A stretch of DNA of 28,183 bases from Oehlia diaphana (GCA_003833135.1 QZLH01000793.1:22414-50596); one strand, 5' to 3'. Counted from the first letter of the stretch, positions 11,101-21,518 are shown. Numbers and translations: made by a program. Notes: a model not told the origin generated them from the letters alone.

Positions 11101-12237
11101 ATGTATTTTTTTCTAATATATAACCATGCTAATATTATGTCTAATGTGCATATATTAAATGATATAAAAGATAGAGAAGGTGATTCTTATAAAAAATCTA
11201 GTCATCGGCTAGGTAGTGTATATGAGCAAGAGTTTGAAAAAAAAATAAGATTTGTTACTGAATTTAACTCTAAGATTAATGATTTCAGTGAAAAGCTGGT
11301 AGATAAGTATAATAAGTGAGAAAAGGAATCTCAGCGAACCTATGCTGATATTGGAAATAAGATTAGTCAATTAAATACATCCAGTGTTAAAGTTAGATCT
11401 CAGCTTATTTTTGAATGAAAGTCTCATTCTGAGAGTTGACATAAGCTTAAAGCTAAATATTCTGCTAAAATCAAATTGCTTAAATTATCAATTAAATCAT
11501 TAAAAAGAGAGCTAACTTTAGCCCAGAAAGTTTCATCTGATGATAAGGTTACGATTCTTTCTCTTGAGGCTAAAGTATATGAATTGAAAAGTAAGTTGGT
11601 TAATATAAAATTAGAAGAAATATTTCGTGATTCAAATGCAGTAGGAGGGCTACTAGAGGAGTCAGCCCAAATAAACTCATTCAATCCTAAAGCGATCGAT
11701 TCTTTCAGGTTTGAATTGGAATGGGTAAAAGAAGATTTAAATTCAAAGAAACATGAAATAGAATGTATGAAAAAAGGAATAGAAGTGATACATGAGATAA
11801 CCAGTTAGATAATAAATTCTTTATTTTTAGCACGATCTAATTTAATGGAGAAAAACACTCATCTTCAAGAATTACTGTCAAAGAAAGATAATGAAGTAGA
11901 TACTCCACCCTCACCTATGAATAATTTATCACAATTTAATCTTGAAAGGATCCCTTCCGCTTTTAATCTATTATCTCAAATAATTTCTGTAAGTAATACA
12001 GAAGTGGTACCTTTACCAACAACTACTCCTATCGTCACGAGTTCTTTGATGTTACCTATGTTAATATATTCTATACTTATCCTAGTACTTATTGCGATTA
12101 TAATTATGGTTCATGGCCAAGAAATGGTAGAATTCGTGAAAAAAAGTAACACTGAGTATTCTCCTAATCAGAACTATTTTTTATCACCTCTGGGTATTTT
12201 TGAGGCTGGAGTATATAATCAGAGGTCAAATGATTGA
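11101..12237 (+). pseudogene. Coiled-coil protein with C-terminal membrane anchor, interrupted by in-frame stops
   Basis: A single frame of 379 codons from the ATG at 11101 (a second ATG is at 11137) to the TGA at 12235-12237. It is interrupted only by TGA at 11317, 11416 and 11437 and TAG at 11806; there is no frameshift. The protein is charged and helix-rich with heptad-like stretches (for example KLLKLSIKSLKRELTLAQKV), consistent with a long coiled coil. A Pro/Thr stretch (VVPLPTTTP) follows, then a hydrophobic segment (LPMLIYSILILVLIAIIIMV, about codons 317-337), and about 40 polar residues. It would sit in a membrane by its C-terminal anchor with the coil outside the bilayer. It converges with the polymerase pseudogene and diverges from the small basic gene, so it probably belongs to the same element. 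No family is recognised. Decay is the simplest reading of the stops. Confidence 0.6.
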
Positions 12238-13496
12238 AGATAAAAATAGAAGTTAACCAGTTTTATTACATGAGAAAAAATATATAAATAATATTATAAG
12301 TTTCTTAGCTGAAATTGCCACATCCCACTAAGAATACTTAATAATATATCTGATGATTTTGTTTAAATTAGTTTTAGACAAATCATTGAAATATTTAGCA
12401 AGTTTATTGTAAGCCTTTTATATATCATTTAAGCTATTTTTTTGCCTTGTCCTAGAAATATTTGTCAGTTTGCTTTTCCTTTTCATCCAAATCCTTGAGT
12501 TACATGATTTTATATGAGGAGATGGTTGATATTTATCATCCTCATTGATAAAGCGTACACACATTTCAACTGTAATGCCTAAATAATAATTGATATCTAT
12601 TTTCATGTTTTGCTATTTTGCTATGTTCATGTATTCCATATAATCTCCAACTCTATATGATTCCTTTCTGCCTTCTTCATTATAGAGAAGCAGGCCTTTA
12701 ATGACTACATAGCTAAACTGTTCACTAGAATCAAGTATCCTCTTATTTCTCTTTCTTATCCACCCTATAAAGTGATGAATGCAGAGATTTTTTTTCTTAG
12801 GCTTCCATGTACCCATTACAATAAAATCGTTAAAATTCCATTATTTTTGCTTGGTCTTTCTAAAAGTATCTTCAACAATTTTTTGAATTGGATGTGTATT
12901 ATTAATACCCATAGCCTCTCACATAATCTTTTCTCCAATAAACCTGAAGAGCTCAGAATTTCCTTACTTTACAGTATCAATTTCTTTCTTAAAAAGATCA
13001 TTTAGTCTAAAGTTTACTTCATCTTCATGCCCAATTCTAAAGTACTTTTTTTTGCCAGTAAAGCAGATGGAAAATAATACTTCTTCATATGCCATCTTTA
13101 GATAAGAGGTTTCACTTTTTATCCTAAGATAGGCATTTATTTGATCATGCAATTTTTCATTACATCTATAGTAATTTTAACCATTTCAGTTCAGTACGCT
13201 TCCTTAGAAAGTTCTTTCCTGAAAAGGCTTCATCACATTTCCTGAAATATTTTTCTGGACAGGTGAAATACAAAGAATCAGTATCACCGTATTTTATTCT
13301 AAACCCTTTCTTTGTTACGAATTCTGTGACAAGATTAAGGTTATATTTTCCTGCTGAAGTAATTCTTCCAGCTAATTCACGAAGAAAGATAGAAGATTTG
13401 GAGTTTTCAGCTTTCCCATAAAAAGTATTCATATATACCTTCAAAGTTTTTTGCTTTAAATTAGAATAATTACTAGAAAATGGTAACCGTTAATTA

Positions 13497-13702
13497 GTCT
13501 AAAGCGTCATAAATTATTTGCTCATAAAATTAAACTATACGGCATAAAATTTTTAAAGATATTTTAAATCACATAAATAAAAGTTTATGCACATAAACAA
13601 ATCTAAGGTTACACAAATTTTATTAGTTATACATATGTGCGGACAGATAATATATGCATGATTTGGAGTAGAATAAATGTGTCCTATGCTTACGCTTCAG
13701 AC
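13497..13702. mobile_element. Short TIR-flanked insertion inside the polymerase pseudogene
   Basis: GTCTAAAGCGT (13497-13507) and ACGCTTCAGAC (13692-13702) are inverted copies matching at 10 of 11 positions, 206 bp apart. Polymerase-like sequence (SVCFDY) stops at the right border and resumes about 20 bp beyond the left border (KQKTLKVY), so the intervening AT-rich DNA is foreign to the gene. It has no coding capacity. This suits a MITE. A clean target duplication was not found, so the exact ends are open. Confidence 0.55.
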
Positions 13703-15120
13703 GATAATCAAAGCATACAGATGAATATTCTGAATTTAACTTCTCTGAAATCTTTTTGCCTTTTTTTTTAGCTGAACTTATTATCTTTTCAAGGTGGTCC
13801 CTTTTCTTTCCTAATGAGACGAGCTGTGCTTTAAGCTCTATTTTTTTGTTGAACAAATTCTCTAGTATAACAGGATATAAACCCTTCTTTTCGAATTGAT
13901 TATCATATCTTACAGTTCAAGCTTAAATGGTGCGGTTATTAAATGGAAACTCAATCTTATGTAAAATGTTTTTATTTTTTTTTATAATATCAGCCTCTCC
14001 ATGTATTATTATTGGAGAGAGATTATAAGCCATGATGAGTCTGGGATATAATGAGGCAAAATTCAATCCTGTTACAGGTCTTCTAATTTCAATTCCTTTT
14101 TAGGTAAAAAAATGTAGGCACCAGGATATTTTCCTTTTTCTAAATCTTTAAAAACCCTTGGATAAAATACCATATCTTGTTTAATGACATATGCACTGAG
14201 AAGGTTTTGTATCTTCATTCTATTTACGCAATAATATGAGTCAAACAAAGATATATGAGATAGAAGCAATTTCTCTATAATTATTAATTACATTTAGCTT
14301 TACTATAAGCTCCTGGCAATGTTGTACATCTATAATACAATAATTAGCTACTTTATGCATTTTTCTTGCAGTTGATAGGAAAGAGTCTTTTTTTGTCTCT
14401 GAATAGATTTTTCACATTTCATTATATGACATGTCTACTTTAGCATTAAGACCACACTTTTTTAAGAAGAATTTGAATGAATCTTCCTTTTCTACTTCAG
14501 TTTTAGGAAAATGTCTTTTGAAATATACTTGAACATCAATTGGTACACATCCTGATAATTTAAAAAAACTAGAATAAAAATCATTTTCTGCAGTAATTTT
14601 GATCTTAATTGGACCTTCTAAATATTTTTTCTCTTCCTCTACTTCCTCACCCGACCTCCATATGGTCCCTTCTTTATCAGAATTTCTTTTCTTACTTTTT
14701 TTTTTAAAATCATTTTCAGATTTTGCTCCTATTTTTCCATGATATTTCCACTTTATAATTTCTTCTTTTGTTTCAAACTTTCCTGTCATTCACTCTCACA
14801 TCCATTCAAGTATGTTAAGATGATATGCTCTCTTCATAATAAAATGCTAATCATAGTCAGAATCGTTAAACTCAACTTGAATATCAGATGCAAATGTTCG
14901 CCAGCAGAGGGCAAACGCTTTCAGCAATTTTTTTTGATTTCCACATACGATTGTGATCCAGTGTGGATTTAGTAGTTCTATCTCAATATCGACAAGATAT
15001 ATTTGCTTTAGTGATTTTGAATCATCTTTCTAATACAATATCATGCAAATTATAAAAACATTATGATTCAAATCAAGGACTTCAGCAAATTCATCCAACT
15101 CTTGTGATTGTGTCTCTATA

Positions 15121-15399
15121 TTACTAGTAAAAAAAGGTCTATCTTACACATATCCTACACATATCTTATATATATCGGGTACTCAAAATGTAGAAAATCA
15201 TATACAAATATTACACATATTATATACATATCGGGTACTTATATATATTATATATCTATTAGGTACCTGATATATGTATGATATATATATTAGTACCTGA
15301 TATGTGTATGATATGTGTATTATTTGTATATGATTTTCTATATTTTGAATACCTGATATATGTAAAATATGTGTAGGATAAATCATTTTTTTACCAATG
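15121..15399. mobile_element. Foldback MITE with TA target duplication
   Basis: The 279-bp sequence is nearly one long inverted repeat. Its left arm (15121 to about 15235) matches the reverse complement of the right arm (about 15280-15399) over more than 100 bp; for example, GAAAATCATATACAAAT occurs in both arms. Differences are mostly transitions. The ends are TTACTAGTAAAAAAAGG and, inverted, CATTGGTAAAAAAATG. TA lies directly outside each end (15119-15120 and 15400-15401), the target duplication usual for Tc1/mariner-type elements. Taking out the element with one TA leaves the polymerase frame continuous across Asp-Ile-Glu. Its arms contain repeated CACATAT and GGTAC words. No gene is inside. 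Confidence 0.85.
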
Positions 15400-15908
15400 T
15401 ATCCTACATGAGGATAAGAGTATGATCTCGTAAGAGAGCTGAAATAGGGAATCAGTTACTTATTGTTGTAAAATCGTCTAGCAAACAGTAATCTTTTATA
15501 GATACATAAAATTTATATCAACAAAGCAGGCTGATTCGCTTGCCTTTCTTGCATATATATTTGTTTATTATAGATCACTCAAAGAGTTAAATTCCATTTT
15601 CTCGAGTCACCTTTCAGTAGAATGTGTATAAATCATCTGAAGCAGTTTCAAAATTATCTTGGACAGCTATAATACTATTATAATTATATTTACATTTTTT
15701 TAAAGAATTAAGCAAAATATATAATTAAATTATATTAGATTAAAAATTAGTTCTATACAAATTAAAAATTTAATTATTGTTGTTTAAATTAAATTTACTA
15801 TACTTTATATATATATATTATACCTTTTAAAATAAAATTATAATTTTATAATTTTTAATTTTTATTATTTAATTAATAATACCAATTAATAAGTTATTTA
15901 TTTATATA

Positions 15909-16672
15909 TCCTTTAAACTATTTTGCGGGTAAATTTGTTCGCAATTTTTAAATTAAGATAAATGACGCTATAAAAAATTCTTTAATTTTGGCCAGATCAT
16001 CACATAATTTTGCAGTCAAATTAATTTACATTTTGGCCATAAATTGTATGAGTTAAATATGCAATTAATCATTAAAATTTAGATAAAAAATTAACCTGCA
16101 AAAATAGTATCAAAATTTTTATATAATAAAATCTAAACTTTTCTTACCATATTTTTTCTATATTTGAATATTTATTATAACTTTTTATTTTTATTATAAA
16201 AATTTTGCATTATAAAAAACAAAAATAAAGATAAAAAAAATTAATTTTTATGAGTATATAATTAAAATGCATAATAAAATTTTTATTAAGCCTTTATTTT
16301 ATATAAAGCCAAAATTCTACTTTTAATTATCAAAAATCATATTAATAAAATTTATTTCTCATACCAAATTCTATATATTCTATTAAACTTTTATATAGCT
16401 ACAATTAATATTCAATGAAATTGTCAAAGTTAAATGCAAAGTTTTTTAAAATTTTGTGATTATCTTAAAATACAACTTTTGGCCAATGGGTAATTTCTGA
16501 TTTTCTAATATATAATTAATAAATGATAATAATTGCTGTACATTAATATAATTTAAACTATTTTGAAAAAAAATTTTATTAAAATTGCTTTATTTTTCAT
16601 AAAATTAGATGAAAGCCAAAATTTGGTAAAATTGCAGACAAATTTGTTTGCAATTACTTACAGTTTAAGGGA
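15909..16672. mobile_element. Non-autonomous TIR element with TA flanks
   Basis: The left end TCCTTTAAACT (15909-15919) and right end AGTTTAAGGGA (16662-16672) are inverted copies with one mismatch, each flanked by TA. A few bases inside, both ends share AATTTGT followed by GCAATTTT in inverted orientation. The right end also holds a near-perfect 26-bp palindrome (16631-16656). The 764-bp interior is AT-rich and non-coding, with repeated TTTTGGCC words. This fits a MITE-like derivative of a Tc1/mariner-type transposon. Confidence 0.6.
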
Positions 16673-16674
16673 TA

Positions 16675-18057
16675 ATAAATTAATAATTCAAAATAATATA
16701 ATCTTTTATTATATTTATTAAAATTTATATTTTATTTAAACTATATTAAATAATAAGTAATACAAATTTATATATACTGTATAAATAAATATTCTACTAA
16801 AAAATTATATTTAATTATTATTAATAAATAAATAGCTAGTAAAATATTATAAAGATTTTCTTTATATTTCATATAAATTATAGTAATAAATTATCTATTT
16901 ATTTATATACAGTATTTAACGATTTACAAAAATAAAAAATTTATACTTTAATATAAAAAATGAAATTATTATATATTATATATAATTTTATATAAATAAT
17001 TATATAATTATCTATATATATAATTATATATAAAAAAAACTATTATTAAAATATTTTCTTTCATATATTTATTAATAATATAATTAATATTTTAATTAAT
17101 AATATTTTTTAAAATTCAAATTATTCATTTAACTATATTTAATTTATAGTAATAATTTAAAATAATTAATGAAATAATTTAGAATTTAACTATATATCTA
17201 AATTGATAAATAATATAAATGATAAACATAATGAATTTTTTTTTAATTATAATATTTATAAATATTTATAAATCATAATTTTAGTATATAAGTATCTTAA
17301 TAATTATTATATAAACTTATTTGATAAATAATAAACCAAAGAAAAACATTATAATATAAAAATAAAAATTCATGTAGAATAAAATGATATTTATGTAAAA
17401 ATTAATTATAAATTTAAAACTCAGGATCTTTAGTAAGCAACAAAAATAATTATTTATTGGAATAGCCGAAATAGAAAAATAAAACTAAAATATTTATTAA
17501 GTTATAAAAATAAATGCTATAACTCTTTCGAAAATAGTTATTAGTGCGATACTAAAAATAGTTGTGAGGCTTTAAAATTTAATCACGACTCATTTGTCTC
17601 CCCTGTTGCTTATCCTAGTACAAATCTGTTGAGAACCCACGCATGCTTACTTCGTGTGACGTGATTGAGCCTCAAGTTATCATCAGTTTTTCCTATTCGG
17701 ACTAGAATCCTGAAAGCATTCCCTATTTGGTACTTACGCACGATATGTTAGCTTCCTTTTTACCTCTCGATCAAAAAAATCAAAACTTAACTTCTGCTAG
17801 TACTAAATACGGGCATTTGGAATTTTAGAGGTGGACATTGCCTAAACTAGTATTAGTACTCCATCTCCTTAATTGACGACCATTAGTTAACAGCTTTTTT
17901 ATGATAATTTACATTGATAGATATTGTAGCAACATCTTGGTTGACTTTTTACTTTATTAAAATCCTGACACCTAACCGAAAAATATATATATTTTTTTCT
18001 TACTCCTCACGACCTTCAAGCTCTACGAACAACAAATCCCTATAAAGAGCTACCAAA
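16675..18057. other. AT-rich spacer and promoter region of the bHLH gene
   Basis: From 16675 to about 17550 the sequence is almost only A and T, with no coding or structural signal seen. From about 17551 it becomes markedly richer in G and C up to the ATG at 18058. That part holds the presumed promoter and 5' UTR of the bHLH gene, with a GTGACGTGATTG motif near 17657-17668 and a pyrimidine-rich leader near 17996. No transcription start could be fixed. Confidence 0.5.
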
Positions 18058-19279
18058 ATGCTTCACCAACAATTTAACGCAGGTTTCGTGATGCCAGCAG
18101 GTTCTCCTCAAGCTCCTGTAGTCAATACAGGTAAGTGAAAATTAGTCAGGTGTTCGTAAAGATCTCGACAAACGCGAGAAAATATACGTGAAAAATAAAC
18201 TATAGACGTGACCGAGTAATAAATATAAAGGAAAAAGAGCTTTGAAGCTTGGTTTTTGCATCTCAAAATAATAAAATATAAAATGTTAACATTTGTTTCT
18301 GTGTTGAAATCCCTGTCCGGAACATCCTCATTTTTTTCTACCTTGGCTTCCCCTTTCGATCTTTGTTAGTAGCATCTGACGAACTAGACATTCCCGAGTT
18401 CAAACAATATAATAAAGAAATATATGAGAGTTCAAAGTCTGGTAATCGTAGACGACGCAAGACTACACGTGAAGATTGCGATACTGCTTCTTCTTTGGAT
18501 GGGTATGATGGAGAAGACGGCAATGGGTCAGAGATTTCTTGTATTTTGATTAATAGCTATCATGAATAATGTAATTAATCAATCTAGAAAATATTTTACG
18601 CGCTTTTTTATGTATTGCCGAAAATAGTTCTGTGACACATGCTGAATTTCGTCGCCAAATACACATTCAATCTGAGCAAAGACGACGGGCGGAAATCAAA
18701 GATGGTTTTGAGGAACTTCGTCGACAACTTCCTATTAATAATAATGGTCGTAAAATGAGCAAAGCTCTTCTGCTCCAAAAAAGTGAGTTCTCGCGTCTTT
18801 CTTTACCATATATATATTTTTTATTTGTTGGATCTAACTCTGTTAGGTTTAATAATAAGTGATATGTATAATTAAAGTAATTTACGCGTAAAATTCGTTT
18901 TAATTTATGTTCTTACAACACTAATAAAAATAAATTATATATATATATATTTACATATTTTTAAATAGCCGTCGCTCATCTTAAGAACATGAAATCCAAG
19001 GAGACTTTCCTTATCGAAGAAGTTAATCGTCTTCACCAATATATCTCGTATCTAGCCGCTGAACTCGAAAGAGAGAAAAGGTAATTCGTTACTCTTTTTT
19101 TAAATTATTAAACCTACTTTTTTTTAAAAAAAAAACGATTAAATGCGTTAATTAAATTCATTATATTGTTGCGTTTATTTATTACAATCAATTACTTTTG
19201 TTAACTTTTCTTTTGTAGATTAAACGCTGTGTATCAACAACAAGAAACCCTAGATAAAATTTATGCAATTGGACTATAA
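18058..19279 (+). CDS. bHLH-zipper transcription factor, MLX-like, 5 exons
   Basis: A small nuclear DNA-binding protein of the basic helix-loop-helix leucine-zipper class. Exons: 18058-18130, 18370-18502, 18628-18782, 18969-19080, 19219-19279, giving 177 residues. The N terminus is short and polar with a basic run (NRRRRKTTRED). The basic region is HIQSEQRRR, with His81, Glu85 and Arg89 at the positions that read CACGTG-type E-boxes. Helix 1 continues to about residue 105. A short loop (PINNNGR) follows, then helix 2 (KMSKALLLQKTVAHL) running into a zipper with leucines at heptad spacing to about residue 160. The compact MLX/Max-like layout suggests it works as a dimer, alone or with another bHLH-zipper protein. 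The donor of intron 2 is uncertain: GTATGA at 18503 was chosen, but GTCAGA at 18527 keeps the same phase and would add eight residues. Family placement is by motif, so no gene symbol is given. Confidence 0.88.
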
Positions 19280-20331
19280 ATAATTTGTACACTACAAATA
19301 TTGTCAGGATTGGCTGCGTCAACCAAGCTCAAATTCAAGTTATTCCTTCTTTCTACCAATAACAATCTTTCGATTTTATTTGTGTTTTAATTGAGTCATT
19401 TAATGTTTGTATTGAAATGAATATATTTTGTTTTTTAGTACTTTTTTTCCTTGCGTTCGATATGATCAATTAATTTTCACCCCAAAATTCAAATACCTAG
19501 AAATTAGTGCAATGCTCTTCCATTCGTTCTTCCCTGTGCATTATTTTCACTTTTCCCTTCATGATTCCTCAAAGAAAGTTAGTTATTGGTCCTGAACAGT
19601 ACGATTTTTTTTTTTCAAAAACACTTTATAGTTCTTTTTTTTGTATGACTCATGTTTACTATATGTGATGTAAAATGGATCGATTTTTGTTTCTTTTATG
19701 GTAAAAATTCTTGAACTTTCTTGTAGATTTTCTCTTCAGTGACATTTTAAATTGAGACTTTTTTCTTTAAATAATTGAATTACACATGATCTTGTGTAAA
19801 AAAAAATAATAGATTAGGTATTAAAGACGTCGTTACTGGTTATGCTACCTAAACAACAAAAATAATTCATAAAGGATTGATTTAGAACAAAAAAATATAT
19901 CGCGCGAGATTGGAATATGGATATGTATCATTTAATTTGTTTAAATTTTTTTTTTCAACATTAATATTTCTTAAAAATCAAATCATTTCCAGCCACACAT
20001 ATTTTGTGGCTAAGGAAAGATAGTAAATCTTTCCATAAAAAGTAGTATTGTACATGTAATATGTTGTGTAACAAAATTTTCTTTAACGCTTCAACTATAG
20101 ATTTTTTTTCTAATTTATTGTTAGCAATAGGATTTTATTTTGATTATTTTTGAAACTAAATAAAATTTTTATATCTAACATGGTGAACATGCTTTAATTT
20201 TTACCAGATATCTATATGCTGAATATGTATGCAGTTACTAAACAACAAGCTCCAAGAATTCAAAAACGTCGAAATTATAATATGAAGTAAAATTATAAAT
20301 AAATTTATTTACAGGTAAGTGAAAACCGAAA

Positions 20332-20344
20332 ACGCGTAACGCGT
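20332..20344. promoter_or_regulatory. Doubled MluI-type box (ACGCGT)
   Basis: Two ACGCGT hexamers start at 20332 and 20339, 7 bp apart. In yeasts this motif is the MCB element bound by the Mbp1/Swi6 complex at G1/S genes; use in this organism is inferred. It lies between the bHLH gene and SUB2, about 1.2 kb upstream of SUB2, so the target gene is unclear. Confidence 0.35.
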
Positions 20345-20406
20345 AAAATTCAACTTTTCTTGGTCGATGGTCGATTTGTACGATAACAGATAATTTCCGT
20401 ATCGTC

Positions 20407-20412
20407 CACGTG
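20407..20412. promoter_or_regulatory. E-box CACGTG
   Basis: A CACGTG hexamer within CCACGTGATCA. This is the site type expected for the bHLH protein encoded 1.1 kb upstream, from its His-Glu-Arg basic region. Feedback control is possible, but one hexamer is weak evidence. Confidence 0.25.
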
Positions 20413-20889
20413 ATCATTTTGGTTTCACCGGAGTTATTGTGCCTTTCAAAAAAACTAATTGGCGATAGTTTGATTACACCAATTTTCCTGTATTACCAAA
20501 TTTTTTACCTATTATATTGCTTCCATTGATTCTCCGTCTTTTAACATCATTTTGTCTTTTATACCTCTTTATAACTGCTTCGTTTATCCATCCGTTAATA
20601 TAAGGTAGCTTCCCTTCCTCTGATTAAAAAGCCACATCATTTTATTCAACCCTTTTTCGATAAAACTTTTAAAGAACAAAGTCTTACGTTAAAACCAAGT
20701 TTAATCCAAAGGTATGTCGTCTCTATACAACGGAGAGGAGAACCGAAGTTGCCTTACCGCCGATTCTGCTCGCTTTTTAAGTTTTCACACTCTCTGGATC
20801 GGTGGCTAAGTAAATATATCACTAGAAAGTAAAAAAAAACATACAGACAACACCTTGAACAGCCTAAAGTATTCGGAAGACGAGAGAAA

Positions 20890-21024
20890 ATGTTATTCCG
20901 TATGTTTAGATGGTTAATTTTAAATCTGGCGGATCCGCCTTTTCTCGTGTTCAGTCAAGAATATGTGGATTCCCACTTTTATGGTTATACCGTTAGTGGT
21001 AGTTTATCTATTAAAAGAAAATAA
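20890..21024 (+). CDS. Possible 44-residue small ORF
   Basis: An ATG frame beginning MLFRMFRWLILNLADPPFLV and ending SIKRK before TAA. It lies in GC-richer DNA about 0.5 kb upstream of SUB2 and on the same strand, so it could be an upstream ORF in a long SUB2 leader, an independent small gene, or chance. The first 20 residues are hydrophobic with Arg. No family is recognised. Confidence 0.2.
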   Translation: MLFRMFRWLILNLADPPFLVFSQEYVDSHFYGYTVSGSLSIKRK

Positions 21025-21518
21025 GAGATAAAGGATCTAAGGCTGTTTCCTTTTTTAAATAATATGTGAGGGAAGTTACAATGGGTGGTTTTATATTCTG
21101 CATCAATAAGTCTTCAGGTTAGACAAAATAATTTATCTTTTTGATAAAACTTTGTTAATACATCGAAGACCTTGAGATTACTATACCACCAGCATGCTGT
21201 TCAGTAATGATTAGCAATGGAATATACAGCAATCAATTCACAGATATTCTAAAACCATCATATCTTGAAGATGATTATCATAATGGTCATTTTGAAAGAA
21301 TATAAGTGTTGCGTGTGAGACGACTCTCTTGAACTCCTTGAACTCTTTAAGAGTTTTTATGAAGGATTATTGACTTCTTTATCAAAGTGCAGCAGAATTT
21401 GGCGGCTGACAGTCTTGGTTTTCGAAATTTACCAAAAAAAAGAAAGAAAAAAAATTAATCCAAACTTTGTCATCAAAATCTCTTCATTCACCTGGTGCTT
21501 GACAGCTTTCAAATAAAA

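Larger units (their letters stand above)
12365..15690 (-). pseudogene. Family-B DNA polymerase pseudogene with two insertions
   Basis: The minus strand carries, in order, the landmarks of a B-family replicative DNA polymerase with a 3'-5' exonuclease domain. The Exo I Asp codon is at 15401-15403 and the following Ile-Glu-Thr at about 15118-15109, split by an element at 15121-15399. FNDSDYD (Exo II-like) is at 14850-14870 and YCIID (Exo III-like) at 14328-14342. FASLYP (motif A) is near 14043-14069, VYMNTFYG (motif B) near 13417-13441, and YGDTDSLY (motif C, catalytic Asp pair) at 13268-13291. Thumb-like sequence continues to about 12365. The frame changes several times, for example near 14245 and 14090. 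There are many internal TGA, TAG and TAA codons, and Exo III-side and motif A residues are altered (an Asn precedes FASLYP where Asp is usual). It cannot make an active enzyme. The motif style looks like polymerases of large DNA viruses or their integrated relatives rather than host Pol delta, but that is a judgement without a search. The N-terminal limit near 15690 is uncertain. Confidence 0.75.
19280..21518. other. Long intergenic region between the bHLH gene and SUB2
   Basis: About 2.2 kb that begins with the bHLH 3' UTR and ends with the SUB2 promoter. Its composition is less AT-biased than the spacers elsewhere, especially after 20300. Apart from a 44-codon ORF and the short regulatory-looking motifs listed separately, no gene or RNA was recognised. 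A perfect 15-bp palindrome AACTCTTTAAGAGTT lies near 21342. A second transcription unit could be hidden here but no coding frame supports it. Confidence 0.5.

Noticed and set aside
11424..11684. 86-codon frame on - opposite the coiled-coil gene
   Set aside because: It is the antisense shadow of the + strand coiled-coil frame, which has better amino acid composition and continuity.
12772..13005. 77-codon frame on +
   Set aside because: Shadow of the polymerase pseudogene on the opposite strand.
15198..15386. 62-codon frame on - rich in Ile, Tyr, Ser
   Set aside because: It lies wholly inside the foldback element and mirrors its repeated CACATAT words.
12365..15690. Host replicative polymerase (Pol delta catalytic subunit) or a mitochondrial plasmid polymerase
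   Set aside because: It has no introns, is broken by stops and insertions, and lies among element debris; the wording around motifs B and C does not look like the host enzyme. A mitochondrial location is unlikely beside spliceosomal genes.
18338..18523. 61-codon frame on - over bHLH exon 2
   Set aside because: Antisense of a well supported exon.
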